From NCBI RefSeq assembly GCF_014385005.1, contig NZ_JACRSZ010000020.1, positions 1-44,794 of the forward strand: DNA of 44,794 nt. The letters are read 5' to 3'. Under the pieces are notes generated by a model. The model ran no database searches, was not told the DNA's origin, and was given only the letters and a program-made list of their open reading frames with translations. The position numbers and the translations under genes are program-made. Source of the DNA: Jingyaoa shaoxingensis. Lineage in GTDB: Bacteria; Bacillota; Clostridia; Lachnospirales; Lachnospiraceae. This document shows, in pieces, positions 8,000 through 16,884 of the stretch (positions are counted from its first letter, which is position 1; the number at the start of each line of letters is the position of its first letter).

Positions 8000-8670
8000 T
8001 ATTTTTTCACCACCTTGTATCCAATTCCACGCATTGTTACGATTTCAAAATCAGGGTTATCTTTCAAACGCTCCCTGATTCTTCCTATATGTACCTCTAT
8101 CGTATGTGGGTCTGCCTCCGTCTCGTATCCCCATACTTCATCCATCAACTGTTGTTTTGTAAATATTCTGCCTGGCGAAGCTGCAAGCTTATATAAAAGC
8201 AGGAATTCTTTTTTAGGCAAAACAAGACTTTCCTTATCAGTTGTAACCGTCATTGCATCATAATCAAACTCTGTTGAACCGATCACAATTTTGTGTTCAT
8301 TCAGTATCTGTGCACGGCGAAGCAGCGCTCCGACTCTTAAAACCATTTCATTCACATTTACCGGTTTTACCATATAATCGTCACTTCCCGAAAGAAATCC
8401 CTGGCGCATATCATCAAAGGAACCTTTCGCAGTGATCATAAGTACCGGTATCTGATATCCTGCTGAACGGAGTTCCGACACCAGTTCATAACCATCCATA
8501 ACCGGCATCATAATATCAGAAATGATCAGATCAATATACTCTTTATCCAATATTTCTAATGCCAGTGCTCCATCCGATGCACTTTTGACCTGATATCCAT
8601 TCTTCTCAAGCACTTTTTGGAATAGCTGGCTTAATTCTTTATCATCTTCTACAATTAATATTTGAAACAC
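7999..8670 (-). CDS. OmpR/PhoB-family response regulator
   Basis: A 223-aa regulator. The receiver domain has E8/D9/D10, phospho-acceptor D52 in IISDIMMPVMDGYE and the lysine in YMVKPVN. The winged-helix output domain covers about residues 125-220 and ends with PHTIEVHIGRIRERLKDNP and VTMRGIGYKVVKK. It is co-translated with the kinase gene. A pair of 11-bp-spaced direct repeats upstream of the operon's first gene is a plausible binding site, suggesting autoregulation. Confidence 0.94.
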   Translation of the reverse strand: MFQILIVEDDKELSQLFQKVLEKNGYQVKSASDGALALEILDKEYIDLIISDIMMPVMDGYELVSELRSAGYQIPVLMITAKGSFDDMRQGFLSGSDDYMVKPVNVNEMVLRVGALLRRAQILNEHKIVIGSTEFDYDAMTVTTDKESLVLPKKEFLLLYKLAASPGRIFTKQQLMDEVWGYETEADPHTIEVHIGRIRERLKDNPDFEIVTMRGIGYKVVKK

Positions 8671-8688
8671 GATTTTCTTCCTCCTTTA

Positions 8689-10122
8689 TCAGAACAGATA
8701 TCTTGCCCATCCAAGCAGATGCTGTATCAAAAGTACGTTTCTCTGACGCTTCTTTGTCAATTCAATTGGCTCTACATGATACGGATCACGATAGGTTCCA
8801 TCTTCCAATACTTGTCGGGACACTCTTTCATATTCCATCATGCCCTCTTCCAACTGTTTATTAATATCTTTACTGCGTATTACAAGCATCAGTTCCGTAT
8901 CCAGATACGTGCTTCTCATATCCATGTTAAAGGAACCGATTACGGATAGATCATCATCAATCAGGATGCTTTTTCCGTGGTAAGAATAGCCGCCTTCATA
9001 CTCCCAGATATCAATTCCTGTATTTAAAATTCTGTTTCTGTTTCTCGCATAATCAGCAGAACCAAACGGATTTCCATTGTTGGCAACCGAATTGGTCATG
9101 ATAGAAAAATCCGGAACTCTCTCCGCAATCTCTTTCCATGTATTATACATCATATCATTGCAGATAATATATGGTGTATGAATTTTCACGCGCTCTTTTG
9201 CATTTTTCATTAGTTCTCCCAGTTGATACCAGACTACTGGTTCCTTGGGACCTGTGTGGATAGGATTTGACACTAATGCAATCTTTTCTGTCTCAAAAGT
9301 TTCGTCCGTGTAATCGGTATCGCAGATTCTTTCCTTATTCTCTTCAAAATATTTCTGATAGCTGTTCTGCAGCTCTAAAACTGCGTTCTTTACAGATTTT
9401 CTATTTGCCAGTTTTTTATTGTTATGAAAATAACCACTGTCTTCCTGATTCCATATGGTTTCAAAATACTCTGACAACTGGTTAACTGAATTTTCTTTCT
9501 CAGGTTCATCGCAAACCACTAACACGTCTCTGTCATAGTTCTTATGTCCCGGAAAATCACCCAGGAAATAATTGTATGTATTTCTTCCCCCAAGAATATA
9601 TCTCTTTCCATCTGCAATCAAATATTTATCATGCATTCTACCCATCATTTTCCACGGTTTCAACGGATTGGCCTTATTATACAGTTTAATTTCAACATTC
9701 TCATGGGAAGATAATCCATAGAAATACGGATTTCCTTCCATATCAATCCAGCTCTCCATTCCATCTACTAACAGACGAATATGTACACCTCTGTCTGCCG
9801 CATCATGCAGTGCTCCTAAAATCAATTTTCCACTTTCATCGGATTGAAATGCAAAAGTAGAAAGAATAATTTCCTTTTTTGCATTCTTGATCAAACGCAC
9901 TCTTTGTAAAAGCGCTTCTGGATTCTTTTCTATGATTACTGCCCGTTCTGTATTTTCACTGCATTCGTTCCATGACCCATTTTTTGTTTCTTTTTTGGTT
10001 GTATTGGACACTTCCGGCTGCTTTTTATATGCAACGCAGATTCCGAGCAATTCATAAAAAGCCACACATAAAAAAATTGCCAGTATAACAAGAAGGATTT
10101 TACATATTTTATGCTTTTTCAT
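8689..10122 (-). CDS. Phospholipase D-like protein (cardiolipin synthase-like)
   Basis: A 477-aa protein with one N-terminal membrane helix (ILLVILAIFLCVAFYELLGI) and two HKD motifs. The first is MHDKYLIADGKRYILGGRN (His and Lys present, Asp in the usual place), the second YHGKSILIDDDLSVIGSFN. PLD-superfamily enzymes with this layout make cardiolipin by transesterification or cleave phosphodiesters; which applies is not decided by sequence. The start has AGGTGATGTACA upstream. It heads the operon with the two-component pair and FUSC protein, a grouping that suggests phospholipid or envelope homeostasis. Confidence 0.88.
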   Translation of the reverse strand: MKKHKICKILLVILAIFLCVAFYELLGICVAYKKQPEVSNTTKKETKNGSWNECSENTERAVIIEKNPEALLQRVRLIKNAKKEIILSTFAFQSDESGKLILGALHDAADRGVHIRLLVDGMESWIDMEGNPYFYGLSSHENVEIKLYNKANPLKPWKMMGRMHDKYLIADGKRYILGGRNTYNYFLGDFPGHKNYDRDVLVVCDEPEKENSVNQLSEYFETIWNQEDSGYFHNNKKLANRKSVKNAVLELQNSYQKYFEENKERICDTDYTDETFETEKIALVSNPIHTGPKEPVVWYQLGELMKNAKERVKIHTPYIICNDMMYNTWKEIAERVPDFSIMTNSVANNGNPFGSADYARNRNRILNTGIDIWEYEGGYSYHGKSILIDDDLSVIGSFNMDMRSTYLDTELMLVIRSKDINKQLEEGMMEYERVSRQVLEDGTYRDPYHVEPIELTKKRQRNVLLIQHLLGWARYLF

Positions 10123-10153
10123 TGTACATCACCTGATTCCTTTTTATTTCATA

Positions 10154-10190
10154 CTTATACAATACAAAGTCAATCTCAATTTAACCTCAA
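10154..10190 (-). promoter_or_regulatory. Operon promoter with OmpR-type direct repeats
   Basis: On the minus strand TTGAGGT and TTGAGAT start 11 bp apart (10190-10184 and 10179-10173), followed by a TATAAG -10 element (10159-10154). There is no good -35 hexamer at the right distance; the repeats occupy that place. This layout is typical of promoters activated by OmpR-family regulators, and such a regulator is the second gene of the operon. Confidence 0.5.
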
Positions 10191-10208
10191 CAAAATTTAT
10201 TTTTCATA

Positions 10209-10251
10209 AAAAATATGACCGGCTTCTTTTTAAAGAAACAGTCATATTTTT
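10209..10251 (-). terminator. Bidirectional-looking terminator hairpin
   Basis: AAAAATATGAC pairs perfectly with GTCATATTTTT, and the inner bases TTCTTT/AAAGAA extend the stem. On the minus strand it ends in a T-rich tail, which would insulate the PLD operon from transcripts coming from the tRNA-like element upstream. Confidence 0.7.
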
Positions 10252-10306
10252 ATTCTAATATATTTTGAATGGAAAATCATGTCACGAACGGGATTAGAAA
10301 ATAACA

Positions 10307-10352
10307 AAAGCGTTCGTTGTCAGCTAATCCAGCTAACATTTTCGAACGCTTT
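10307..10352 (-). terminator. Terminator of the tRNA-like element
   Basis: AAAGCGTTCG and CGAACGCTTT form a 10-bp stem with an inner TTAGCTG/AGCTGA stem, followed by TTGTTATTTTC on the minus strand. It starts 6 bp after the 3' end of the tRNA-like sequence. Confidence 0.65.
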
Positions 10353-10358
10353 GAAACC

Positions 10359-10440
10359 CGTCGACAAGAGGATTTGAACCTCCGCCCCTTCGCTTAGGAG
10401 CAACTTTTATGCAGGTTCATACTAGTCCAACCGGGACAAC
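10359..10440 (-). pseudogene. Degenerate tRNA-like gene (tRNA-Arg(CCU)-like 3' half)
   Basis: The minus strand contains a convincing T arm (GGAGG TTCAAAT CCTCT) followed by TGTCGAC, which pairs with GTTGTCC at 5 of 7 positions. A D-arm-like GGTT...AACC is also present. The middle is wrong: only 12 nt separate the D arm from a GCTCC...GGGGC stem, too short for a normal anticodon arm. TGCTCCTAAGCG resembles the anticodon loop of tRNA-Arg(CCU). A terminator follows. The best reading is a decayed tRNA-Arg gene, possibly an old att site; an unusual long-variable-arm tRNA is the alternative. Confidence 0.5.
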
Positions 10441-10948
10441 CTATTCACTTATAAGTCCAGTAAAAATGCGCTTTCCCAGACTATTTCTGTTCATATAAGA
10501 TCATTGAAAATTATTTCGGATTTTTACATTTTCTGAAAAAATGATTGTACGCTTCTAATATAAAGCGCCAACTCCATCTATAATTTTTCAAATCATAAAA
10601 TCCAACTATTCTGCCCATTTAAAAGCGGGAAATGAAATGTGTGATACACTATTTTCTTTGTCAGATTTCTTCTAAATTATACATCAGATACCGCCATTTA
10701 CGCAAGATGCTTTGACCACTATTTTATCTCTTTTTTCTCACATGCTCTGATTTGATCTCATATATAAAACCAGCAGAGATTTTGCTCTCCACCGGTCTGC
10801 TTTTATCCTAATTATGTTCCCCTTGCATTGATTTTGCTAATGATGTCAGACAGGGATAGTCCACAGCTGGAAATTAGTTTTTCATTTAAATAATTATTTC
10901 AGTCCCAAAAAGACATATGAATTTTCACAGCCTGCTTCTTCTAAGGAA
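10441..10948. other. Non-coding AT-rich gap
   Basis: About 500 bp without a credible ORF. A small hairpin CATTTTCTGAAAAAATG lies near 10530. I see no recognised RNA or repeat, and no protein remnant that I could name. Confidence 0.5.
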
Positions 10949-10986
10949 TAAAAAAACAGACCATATAACAACTTTATATGCTCTGT
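10949..10986 (-). terminator. Terminator after the 731-aa hybrid kinase
   Basis: ACAGAxCATATAA pairs with TTATATGxTCTGT (one mismatch) around a 5-nt loop, with a run of seven T on the minus strand. The hairpin begins 10 bp past the stop codon at 10997. Confidence 0.85.
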
Positions 10987-10996
10987 CTTTTTATTC

Positions 10997-13192
10997 CTAC
11001 AAATCTTCGTGCAGTTTTACATCGCTATTATCTGCCATGCATTGTTTTAAGGCAATGATCATTTTTTCCGCATCCAGTGGCTTTGCAAGATGAACATTCA
11101 TTCCAGCCAGCCGGCTGTTGATAATGTCTTCTGCAAAAGAATTCGCGGACATTGCAATGATCGGAACCCTCCTGGCATCCCTTCTTTTCATTTCCCTGAT
11201 TGTCCTTGCCGCATCCAGACCATTCATCCTCGGCATCATAATATCCATATAAATTACCCCAAAATAATCCGGTGCAGATTTCTCGAAGATTTCAACTGCT
11301 TCCTGCCCGTCTACTGCACATGTAACTTCCATACCGCTGTCTTCCAGTATACATCTGGAAATTTCCATGTTCAACTCATTGTCTTCCACAACCAATGCCC
11401 GCATGCCTTCTACCGAATAATCATCAAGGCTTACTGGCTTATCTGATAAATTACTGTTTTTATCCTGTGTGCCAATTTTGAACGGAATTTTTACAATAAC
11501 TGTTGTCCCGACACCTGCTTTGCTCTTCAGTTCAATACTTCCATCCATTCTGTCCACGAGTTGCTTCGTAATTGCAAGCCCCAGTCCGGTGCCTTCATAC
11601 CTGGATCTGCTTGTCTCGCTTTCCTGAGAGAACATATCAAAAGCATGTGCAATAAAATCTTCACTCATACCCACACCCTGGTCTTTACAGTAGAAAGTGA
11701 AATTTGCTCTGCCATCATCCAGAGTTTCTTCCTTAACCCCGAACGTGAGCACACTACCCGACTGACTGAATTTTATGGCATTGTCCATAATATTCGACAG
11801 AATCCTTCCAAGATATACCGGGTTTCCAACCAGAGTGCTGTGACTGTATGTACCATTTTTCCAGTCAATCTCATACCGGATGCCTTTCTTGGCAGCCCGC
11901 TCATCATAAATCTGATTCAGTTCCTGCAGTACCTCTGTCAGATCAAATAAAAGCTGCTGGTCCTTCAAATCCCCGCTCTGTAGTTTATTCATATCCAACA
12001 CATCATTTACCAGAGACACCAGATATTTCAGGGATTCCATTACCTTTTCTCTGATCTTCTGCTGCATCTGTGGATCATCTGCGTACTGATTTCCCATATT
12101 TACCATACCGATAATACCGTTCAGTGGTGTACGGATATCATGACTCATCGTTGCCAGAAACCTTGTTTTCATTTCGGCTTCCCGCTTTGCTGCTTCCGCA
12201 GCAAAGTTAAGATCCTCTTCACGTCTCTTGGAATCGCTGATACTACGGACTGTACATAAAACATGGGTTACATTTCCAGACTCATCCCTTTTTTTTACAG
12301 TAAAAAGCATCCTGTGCCAACTGCCATCACACATTCTGTATTCTGTAGAAATACATTCTTCCGTCTTCAATCTTGCTGAAAGTGTAGAGACATCCAGAAA
12401 TGGACGGATCAGCGAACGGTATTCCGGTGCAACCATTGTATCACAAAGCTGATACAGTTTCTCCGATGCACTGCCTCTGTTTCCTGTCAGTTTGTGTATT
12501 TCACTGTCATTTGATATCTCTTCAAAAAAATCTTTCTGCACATCAATCCTGTAGATAGAACAGTAACTCTTAGCAATTGCTGAGATTATTTCATTACTCA
12601 GCCGTGCTTCATCCAGTGCCTGCTTTAATTGATTCTGGATCGTAGTTTCTTTTTCCATGATATCATCAATATGCCGAAAACCCACCAGTGCAAAAAAATG
12701 TTTCTCATCCTCGTATATTTTGGCTGCCTGTGCCTCAAAAAATTCATGCTGGTTCGGATTCGGTTTACTTCTATAATGGTATGTAATGCGCTCCTTCCGG
12801 GAAAGCTGTTCCTTTAGATGCCCTGTCGAAATCCAGTCCTTAAATTCCTGTCTTTCTTTCTCATACAGATATTGAACCGCATATTGGTCAGCAGAAGAAT
12901 TGAAATTATCACCCTGTTTCAGATTCATTTTTTTTACGTTGGTTCCATCGTTTATATGGAGAATTTCAAAGGAACCGGTATTTAATTCAACATAATAGAC
13001 AGCCGTAAAATCTGCACATATCTTATCCAAAAGCCGTCTTTCCGCCATCTGTTCTTCCAACGTACTTTTCAGTTTTCTGTTCCTCATATGTACCATTACA
13101 GTCAGGATAAGAAGCAGAACGATCAGCACAGTTATAAAAACCAAAACAATCACAGACTGCGGTTGCTTCGGAAATAAATTAATTTCTGTCAT
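10997..13192 (-). CDS. Hybrid sensor histidine kinase/response regulator (PAS type)
   Basis: A 731-aa protein. One membrane helix (residues 13-35) is followed by a short coiled segment and two PAS-like regions (about 52-180 and 205-325). HisKA is centred on H351 (MSHDIRTPLNGIIGM), the ATPase domain on SNIMDNAIKFS and DQGVGMSED with TGLGLAITKQLV. A receiver domain (about 598-720) has phospho-acceptor D650 in YMDIMMPRMNG and lysine in HLAKPLD. It has no HPt or DNA-binding output, so a separate partner is required. It lies 80 bp behind the other hybrid kinase and probably shares its riboswitch-controlled transcript. Confidence 0.92.
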   Translation of the reverse strand: MTEINLFPKQPQSVIVLVFITVLIVLLLILTVMVHMRNRKLKSTLEEQMAERRLLDKICADFTAVYYVELNTGSFEILHINDGTNVKKMNLKQGDNFNSSADQYAVQYLYEKERQEFKDWISTGHLKEQLSRKERITYHYRSKPNPNQHEFFEAQAAKIYEDEKHFFALVGFRHIDDIMEKETTIQNQLKQALDEARLSNEIISAIAKSYCSIYRIDVQKDFFEEISNDSEIHKLTGNRGSASEKLYQLCDTMVAPEYRSLIRPFLDVSTLSARLKTEECISTEYRMCDGSWHRMLFTVKKRDESGNVTHVLCTVRSISDSKRREEDLNFAAEAAKREAEMKTRFLATMSHDIRTPLNGIIGMVNMGNQYADDPQMQQKIREKVMESLKYLVSLVNDVLDMNKLQSGDLKDQQLLFDLTEVLQELNQIYDERAAKKGIRYEIDWKNGTYSHSTLVGNPVYLGRILSNIMDNAIKFSQSGSVLTFGVKEETLDDGRANFTFYCKDQGVGMSEDFIAHAFDMFSQESETSRSRYEGTGLGLAITKQLVDRMDGSIELKSKAGVGTTVIVKIPFKIGTQDKNSNLSDKPVSLDDYSVEGMRALVVEDNELNMEISRCILEDSGMEVTCAVDGQEAVEIFEKSAPDYFGVIYMDIMMPRMNGLDAARTIREMKRRDARRVPIIAMSANSFAEDIINSRLAGMNVHLAKPLDAEKMIIALKQCMADNSDVKLHEDL

Positions 13193-13272
13193 AACAAAAT
13201 CCTCTCTCTATGTTTCCTGTCTGCTTTTCCCATGCATCTGGAAGGCTCCTGATTGCTGCGGTTGCCTCATAA

Positions 13273-16146
13273 TCATTTATGACAGGCATTTTGCTTTCTC
13301 AACTCTTCGCTTATGGTCTGCTTAATTTTTTCCGCATCCAGCGGCTTTGCAAGATGTGCGTTCATTCCTGCTTCCATACACCTTTCGGCATCTTCCCTAA
13401 ATGCATTTGCAGTCATAGCAATGATAGGGATTATTTTTGCATCCTGCCGTTCCAGGTCTCTTATTGTTCTTGCAGCAGTAAGACCATCCATCACCGGCAT
13501 CATAACATCCATTAAAATAACATCGTATGTTCCCGGTTCGGAAGCTTCAAAATGCTGAACAGCTTCTAACCCATTGTTCACTGTTTCTACTTTAGCCCCA
13601 TTTTCCGTCAGCATAAATTCTGCTATTTCCACATTCAGCTCATTATCTTCAACCAGCAATACCCGGATATCTGATATATCTGCATCAAAATCTTCTTTTT
13701 CTTCTGGCCGTGCATTCGTATCAATTTCAAATGGAAGTATTACAGTAAAACAGCTTCCTTCACCAAGCTTGCTTTCAACTGTTATGGTTCCGCCCATCTT
13801 TTCTACAAGTTGTTTCACAATAGGCATTCCCAGACCTGTCCCATTATAATCAGAACGTGGGGAATTATCTGCCTGTACAAATGGAGTAAACAATTCATTT
13901 TTTATAAATTCTTCTGACATTCCAATTCCATTATCTTTTATTTTAAATTCACATGTCATGTGATCTTCTAATCTTTCAATCGTTCTCATACTCATGTAAA
14001 TAAAACCATTCACCTTATTGTACTTCATACTGTTTGTAAACAGATTCATCAATATTTTTTTCAGATGAACTGCATTGCTCCAAACATATATACCACTGTA
14101 ATCATCATGTTCTCCTATAACATGCAGTCCTTTTTCTTCTGCCTGAAAAGATAGTGACTCCGTGATTTCCTGACATACCTGATCCAGATTGATGGATTCA
14201 TCACCAAAAACCACGGTATCTGATTCTAACTTTGCCATATCTAAAACATCATTTATCAATGATAGTAGCAGTTTCGATGACTCATGTATTTTATTCATGC
14301 AATCCTTTGCCCGCTCAGCATCATTTCCGCTTTTCTCAAGAATTGTAAGCATGCCAATAATACCATTGATCGGTGTTCTGATATCATGAGACATGTTATT
14401 TAAAAAGGAAGTCTTAGCCTTATTGGCACTCTGTGCTTCTACAAGTGCATTTTGTAATTCCTGCTGTTTTTCTTCAAGCTCCTGATTCAGCTTCAATGCC
14501 TGCTCAGCAGACTTCTTGGATTTTTCTTCCGCACGTCTTGATTTTTTCAAGGAATCAAGAATTATAAACAGAACAACGAAAAAAGAAATTCCAGCGATAA
14601 GTGAAACTGTCAGTAAATTGTCCTGAATAAAATCCTTCGCTGTAACTTTTCGTGAGGAAGCATTATACGAAACTACTGCACCTGAAAATTGAGTTGTAGG
14701 CATAGATGTCAGTGTTTTATTCAGAATGGACAAAAGAACCGGTTCTCCCTGCTGAATAGCAAATGGAACATCAGCTTCTTTTGTCAGGAAGACACTATGA
14801 AGCTTATTATTTTTCAAATAGTCTGAAACAGTACCTGAATTGCTTACAATACAATCCGTCTCCCCTTTCTGCATTGCTTTTACTGCTGCATCTGATGTTT
14901 CATATTCCACAACCTTCCATTGCGGATAATTGTATGAAAGATATGCTTTCAATGCAAAATCATCTTTTTCAACGGCAACTATATTCTCTTTATTTTCATC
15001 AAAAGAATCCTTTGCCGTAATTGCTGCCATATTGAGAGTCAATAGCGTATCCGACAAAGCAAATCCATTTGTTTCTGCAAAGTATGGATTCTGGTTTGCA
15101 TGAAAAATCAGGTCTATTTTTCCATCCTGCAATGCCTGAAGCAGTTCACTTCTTGTCTCATATCCATTTAATTCAAATTCCAGAGTCTGACCTTGCAGAC
15201 AATTTTCTGCAAGATCCACATAATCTGTAATAATACCTGTCAGTTTACCTGTTGATGGATCTACACTGCTGATACCTCCATCCTGATTCAGATACCCTAT
15301 CCGGATTGCACCATGCTGCCCGATCCACTCACTTTCTTCTTTTGAAAGAAACGAGCTGCTCTGTGCAGAAAGATAACGCCTGTAGAGATCATCTGTGTAA
15401 AATGGGTTGTCATCCTTGATTCTGCGCATAGCACTATCCAGTGCTTCTTTGATATCCGGACGTTCTGGATTTATAGCGAAATAGATTTCTGTCTCTCCAA
15501 TACTTGTTAGCGGTGAAATATCCGATTCTTCCCAACGGGATTCTTCTACCGAAACGAAGCAGTCAATTTCATGGTTCGACAGTTTGTCCATAATTTCTGC
15601 GGTTGTAGAAACATTGATATGCTTCGTATGCAGACCATATTTTGATTCCCATTCATTAAGCACATCCTCCACTATATTATCTTTAGACACACCAATATTT
15701 TTTCCCTCAAAAGAATCCAAATTTCCTGCTGTAAGATCCATATTGGATGCATCCGTATAGATGTAATATTTCTCTTCCCCCATAGGCATATCGGAAAAAA
15801 GCATATTTTCAGCACGTTCGTCTGTATAGGAAATGTCACCAAGAATATCAATCTCTCCATTTTCCAACTGTGTAAAGCAGTTTTTCCAATCACTTGTTAT
15901 GTATTTATATGTCCATCCTGCATAACCTGCAATATCTTGAAGATACTCATAACCATATCCTCTTCTTTCTCCCTTTTCATTGACGGTATTATAAGTTTCT
16001 TCAAAAGATCCTACCCGGATAACATTGTCAGAGTTTTCCTTGGCAAATGTAGGAACGGATAAAACAATAAAACATATAATTGTGCAAAATATAATGTAAC
16101 AAAATTTGAAATTCATTATATTCTGTACTAATTTGCACTTCTTCAT
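13273..16146 (-). CDS. EvgS/BvgS-like hybrid kinase with two periplasmic-binding-type sensor domains
   Basis: A 957-aa protein. A signal-anchor-like segment (residues 10-35) precedes two tandem type-3 solute-binding domains (about 42-265, starting IRVGSFEETYNTVNEKGE, and 279-500, starting GAIRIGYLNQDGGISS). A membrane helix spans 510-532. HisKA has H587 (NNMSHDIRTPING), the ATPase domain has NLFTNSMKYN and DNGIGMSEE, and the receiver domain has D880 (LMDVMMPVMDG). This is the classic layout of unorthodox sensors, but without a C-terminal HPt domain. A c-di-GMP-I riboswitch sits in the leader. The ligand is unknown; amino-acid-like molecules are typical for the domain. Confidence 0.93.
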   Translation of the reverse strand: MKKCKLVQNIMNFKFCYIIFCTIICFIVLSVPTFAKENSDNVIRVGSFEETYNTVNEKGERRGYGYEYLQDIAGYAGWTYKYITSDWKNCFTQLENGEIDILGDISYTDERAENMLFSDMPMGEEKYYIYTDASNMDLTAGNLDSFEGKNIGVSKDNIVEDVLNEWESKYGLHTKHINVSTTAEIMDKLSNHEIDCFVSVEESRWEESDISPLTSIGETEIYFAINPERPDIKEALDSAMRRIKDDNPFYTDDLYRRYLSAQSSSFLSKEESEWIGQHGAIRIGYLNQDGGISSVDPSTGKLTGIITDYVDLAENCLQGQTLEFELNGYETRSELLQALQDGKIDLIFHANQNPYFAETNGFALSDTLLTLNMAAITAKDSFDENKENIVAVEKDDFALKAYLSYNYPQWKVVEYETSDAAVKAMQKGETDCIVSNSGTVSDYLKNNKLHSVFLTKEADVPFAIQQGEPVLLSILNKTLTSMPTTQFSGAVVSYNASSRKVTAKDFIQDNLLTVSLIAGISFFVVLFIILDSLKKSRRAEEKSKKSAEQALKLNQELEEKQQELQNALVEAQSANKAKTSFLNNMSHDIRTPINGIIGMLTILEKSGNDAERAKDCMNKIHESSKLLLSLINDVLDMAKLESDTVVFGDESINLDQVCQEITESLSFQAEEKGLHVIGEHDDYSGIYVWSNAVHLKKILMNLFTNSMKYNKVNGFIYMSMRTIERLEDHMTCEFKIKDNGIGMSEEFIKNELFTPFVQADNSPRSDYNGTGLGMPIVKQLVEKMGGTITVESKLGEGSCFTVILPFEIDTNARPEEKEDFDADISDIRVLLVEDNELNVEIAEFMLTENGAKVETVNNGLEAVQHFEASEPGTYDVILMDVMMPVMDGLTAARTIRDLERQDAKIIPIIAMTANAFREDAERCMEAGMNAHLAKPLDAEKIKQTISEELRKQNACHK

Positions 16147-16285
16147 CTTTCTCCCCTCCTCTAGGCTACAGTTGCTTGCTTCCAGATTTTAATTTCACAT
16201 TCATTAATTATCAATAACCTCCCCGCTATTTTTCACAATATTTTTCCAAACAGCTTCTGTATTACTTATTCAAGTGCTCTACCAT

Positions 16286-16312
16286 AAAAAAGCACTGCCA
16301 AACAGACAGTGC
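16286..16312 (-). terminator. Riboswitch expression-platform terminator
   Basis: GCACTG and CAGTGC form a stem immediately followed by six T on the minus strand. It starts about 10 nt after the aptamer's last conserved bases (GTTACATGA) and about 140 nt before the start of the 957-aa kinase gene, so it can end transcription ahead of that gene. Confidence 0.85.
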
Positions 16313-16317
16313 ACCTC

Positions 16318-16395
16318 ATTTCATGTAACTGGCTGCCATTTTACAGGCCCTGTAGCTTTGCGTCCCAGACTTTCATCTGGTTTGCCGATTTCCAT
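16318..16395 (-). ncRNA. Cyclic-di-GMP-I (GEMM-I) riboswitch aptamer
   Basis: The minus strand carries the core of the c-di-GMP-I aptamer in order: GGCAAACC, the hairpin CCAGA-TGAAAG-TCTGG with its GAAA-type tetraloop, GACGCAAAGC, ACAGGGCCTGT, and ATGGCAGCCAGTTAC (tetraloop receptor and closing region). This class binds the second messenger c-di-GMP. With the terminator directly downstream it would control the two hybrid kinase genes. Whether ligand turns expression on or off cannot be decided by eye. Confidence 0.88.
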
Positions 16396-16432
16396 ATTAT
16401 AGCTTTAATACTTATACAAAAAAACCGGATTT

Positions 16433-16461
16433 ATTATACTATAGTGCTCTGCTGTACACAA
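16433..16461 (-). promoter_or_regulatory. Promoter for the riboswitch-kinase transcript
   Basis: TTGTGT, a 17-bp spacer, and a perfect TATAAT on the minus strand. Transcription would begin near 16426, about 30 nt ahead of the aptamer, giving a leader of about 280 nt. Confidence 0.75.
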
Positions 16462-16492
16462 GAAAAACATTACCGTTTTTACGTTCAAAAAC

Positions 16493-16529
16493 AAAAAAAG
16501 AACAGCCGATACATATACTCGAACTGTTC
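16493..16529 (-). terminator. Terminator after the XRE regulator gene
   Basis: GAACAG and CTGTTC pair across an 18-nt loop; seven T follow on the minus strand. The hairpin begins 2 bp after the second stop codon (16532), not after the internal TAG, supporting the longer reading of the gene. Confidence 0.8.
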
Positions 16530-16531
16530 TC

Positions 16532-16870
16532 CTACTTCCGAAGTCCACGCAGCATTGACATTACTGTTTCCTGCTCATTTGTACTCAGATCGTTCCATAT
16601 CCCTAGAACTTCTTTCTGTTTTTCTGTCAGATTCTCTGAATTACCTTCCTAAAAAAACTGTGATAATGTCGCGCCTAATGCTGTACATATTTTTTCAAGT
16701 GTGATCAGCGACGGCAGATTTTCCTGCGTCATGATTCTTCCCAGTGACGACTGGGAAATTCCCGACAGCTGCGATAATCTGTATTTACTGATGTCACGCT
16801 TTTCACATAAAGATGTTATTGTATCCGCAATATACTTCTCTATCTGCAAGTAACTATCCCTCATTTCCAC
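16532..16870 (-). pseudogene. XRE-family regulator split by an in-frame TAG
   Basis: The first 73 codons encode a helix-turn-helix domain (KYRLSQLSGISQSSLGRIMT, then LITLEKICTALGATLSQFF). A TAG stop follows, but the same frame continues for 38 codons as EGNSENLTEKQKEVLGIWND and NEQETVMSMLRGLRK, ending at a TAG just before a terminator. That tail matches the usual C-terminus of these small Lachnospiraceae regulators (after QFF). So a single nonsense mutation has probably shortened the gene; the HTH alone might still bind DNA. The start is the GTG at 16870 or the ATG at 16864; neither has a strong ribosome binding site. Confidence 0.65.
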
Positions 16871-16884
16871 TATTACATGTTCTT

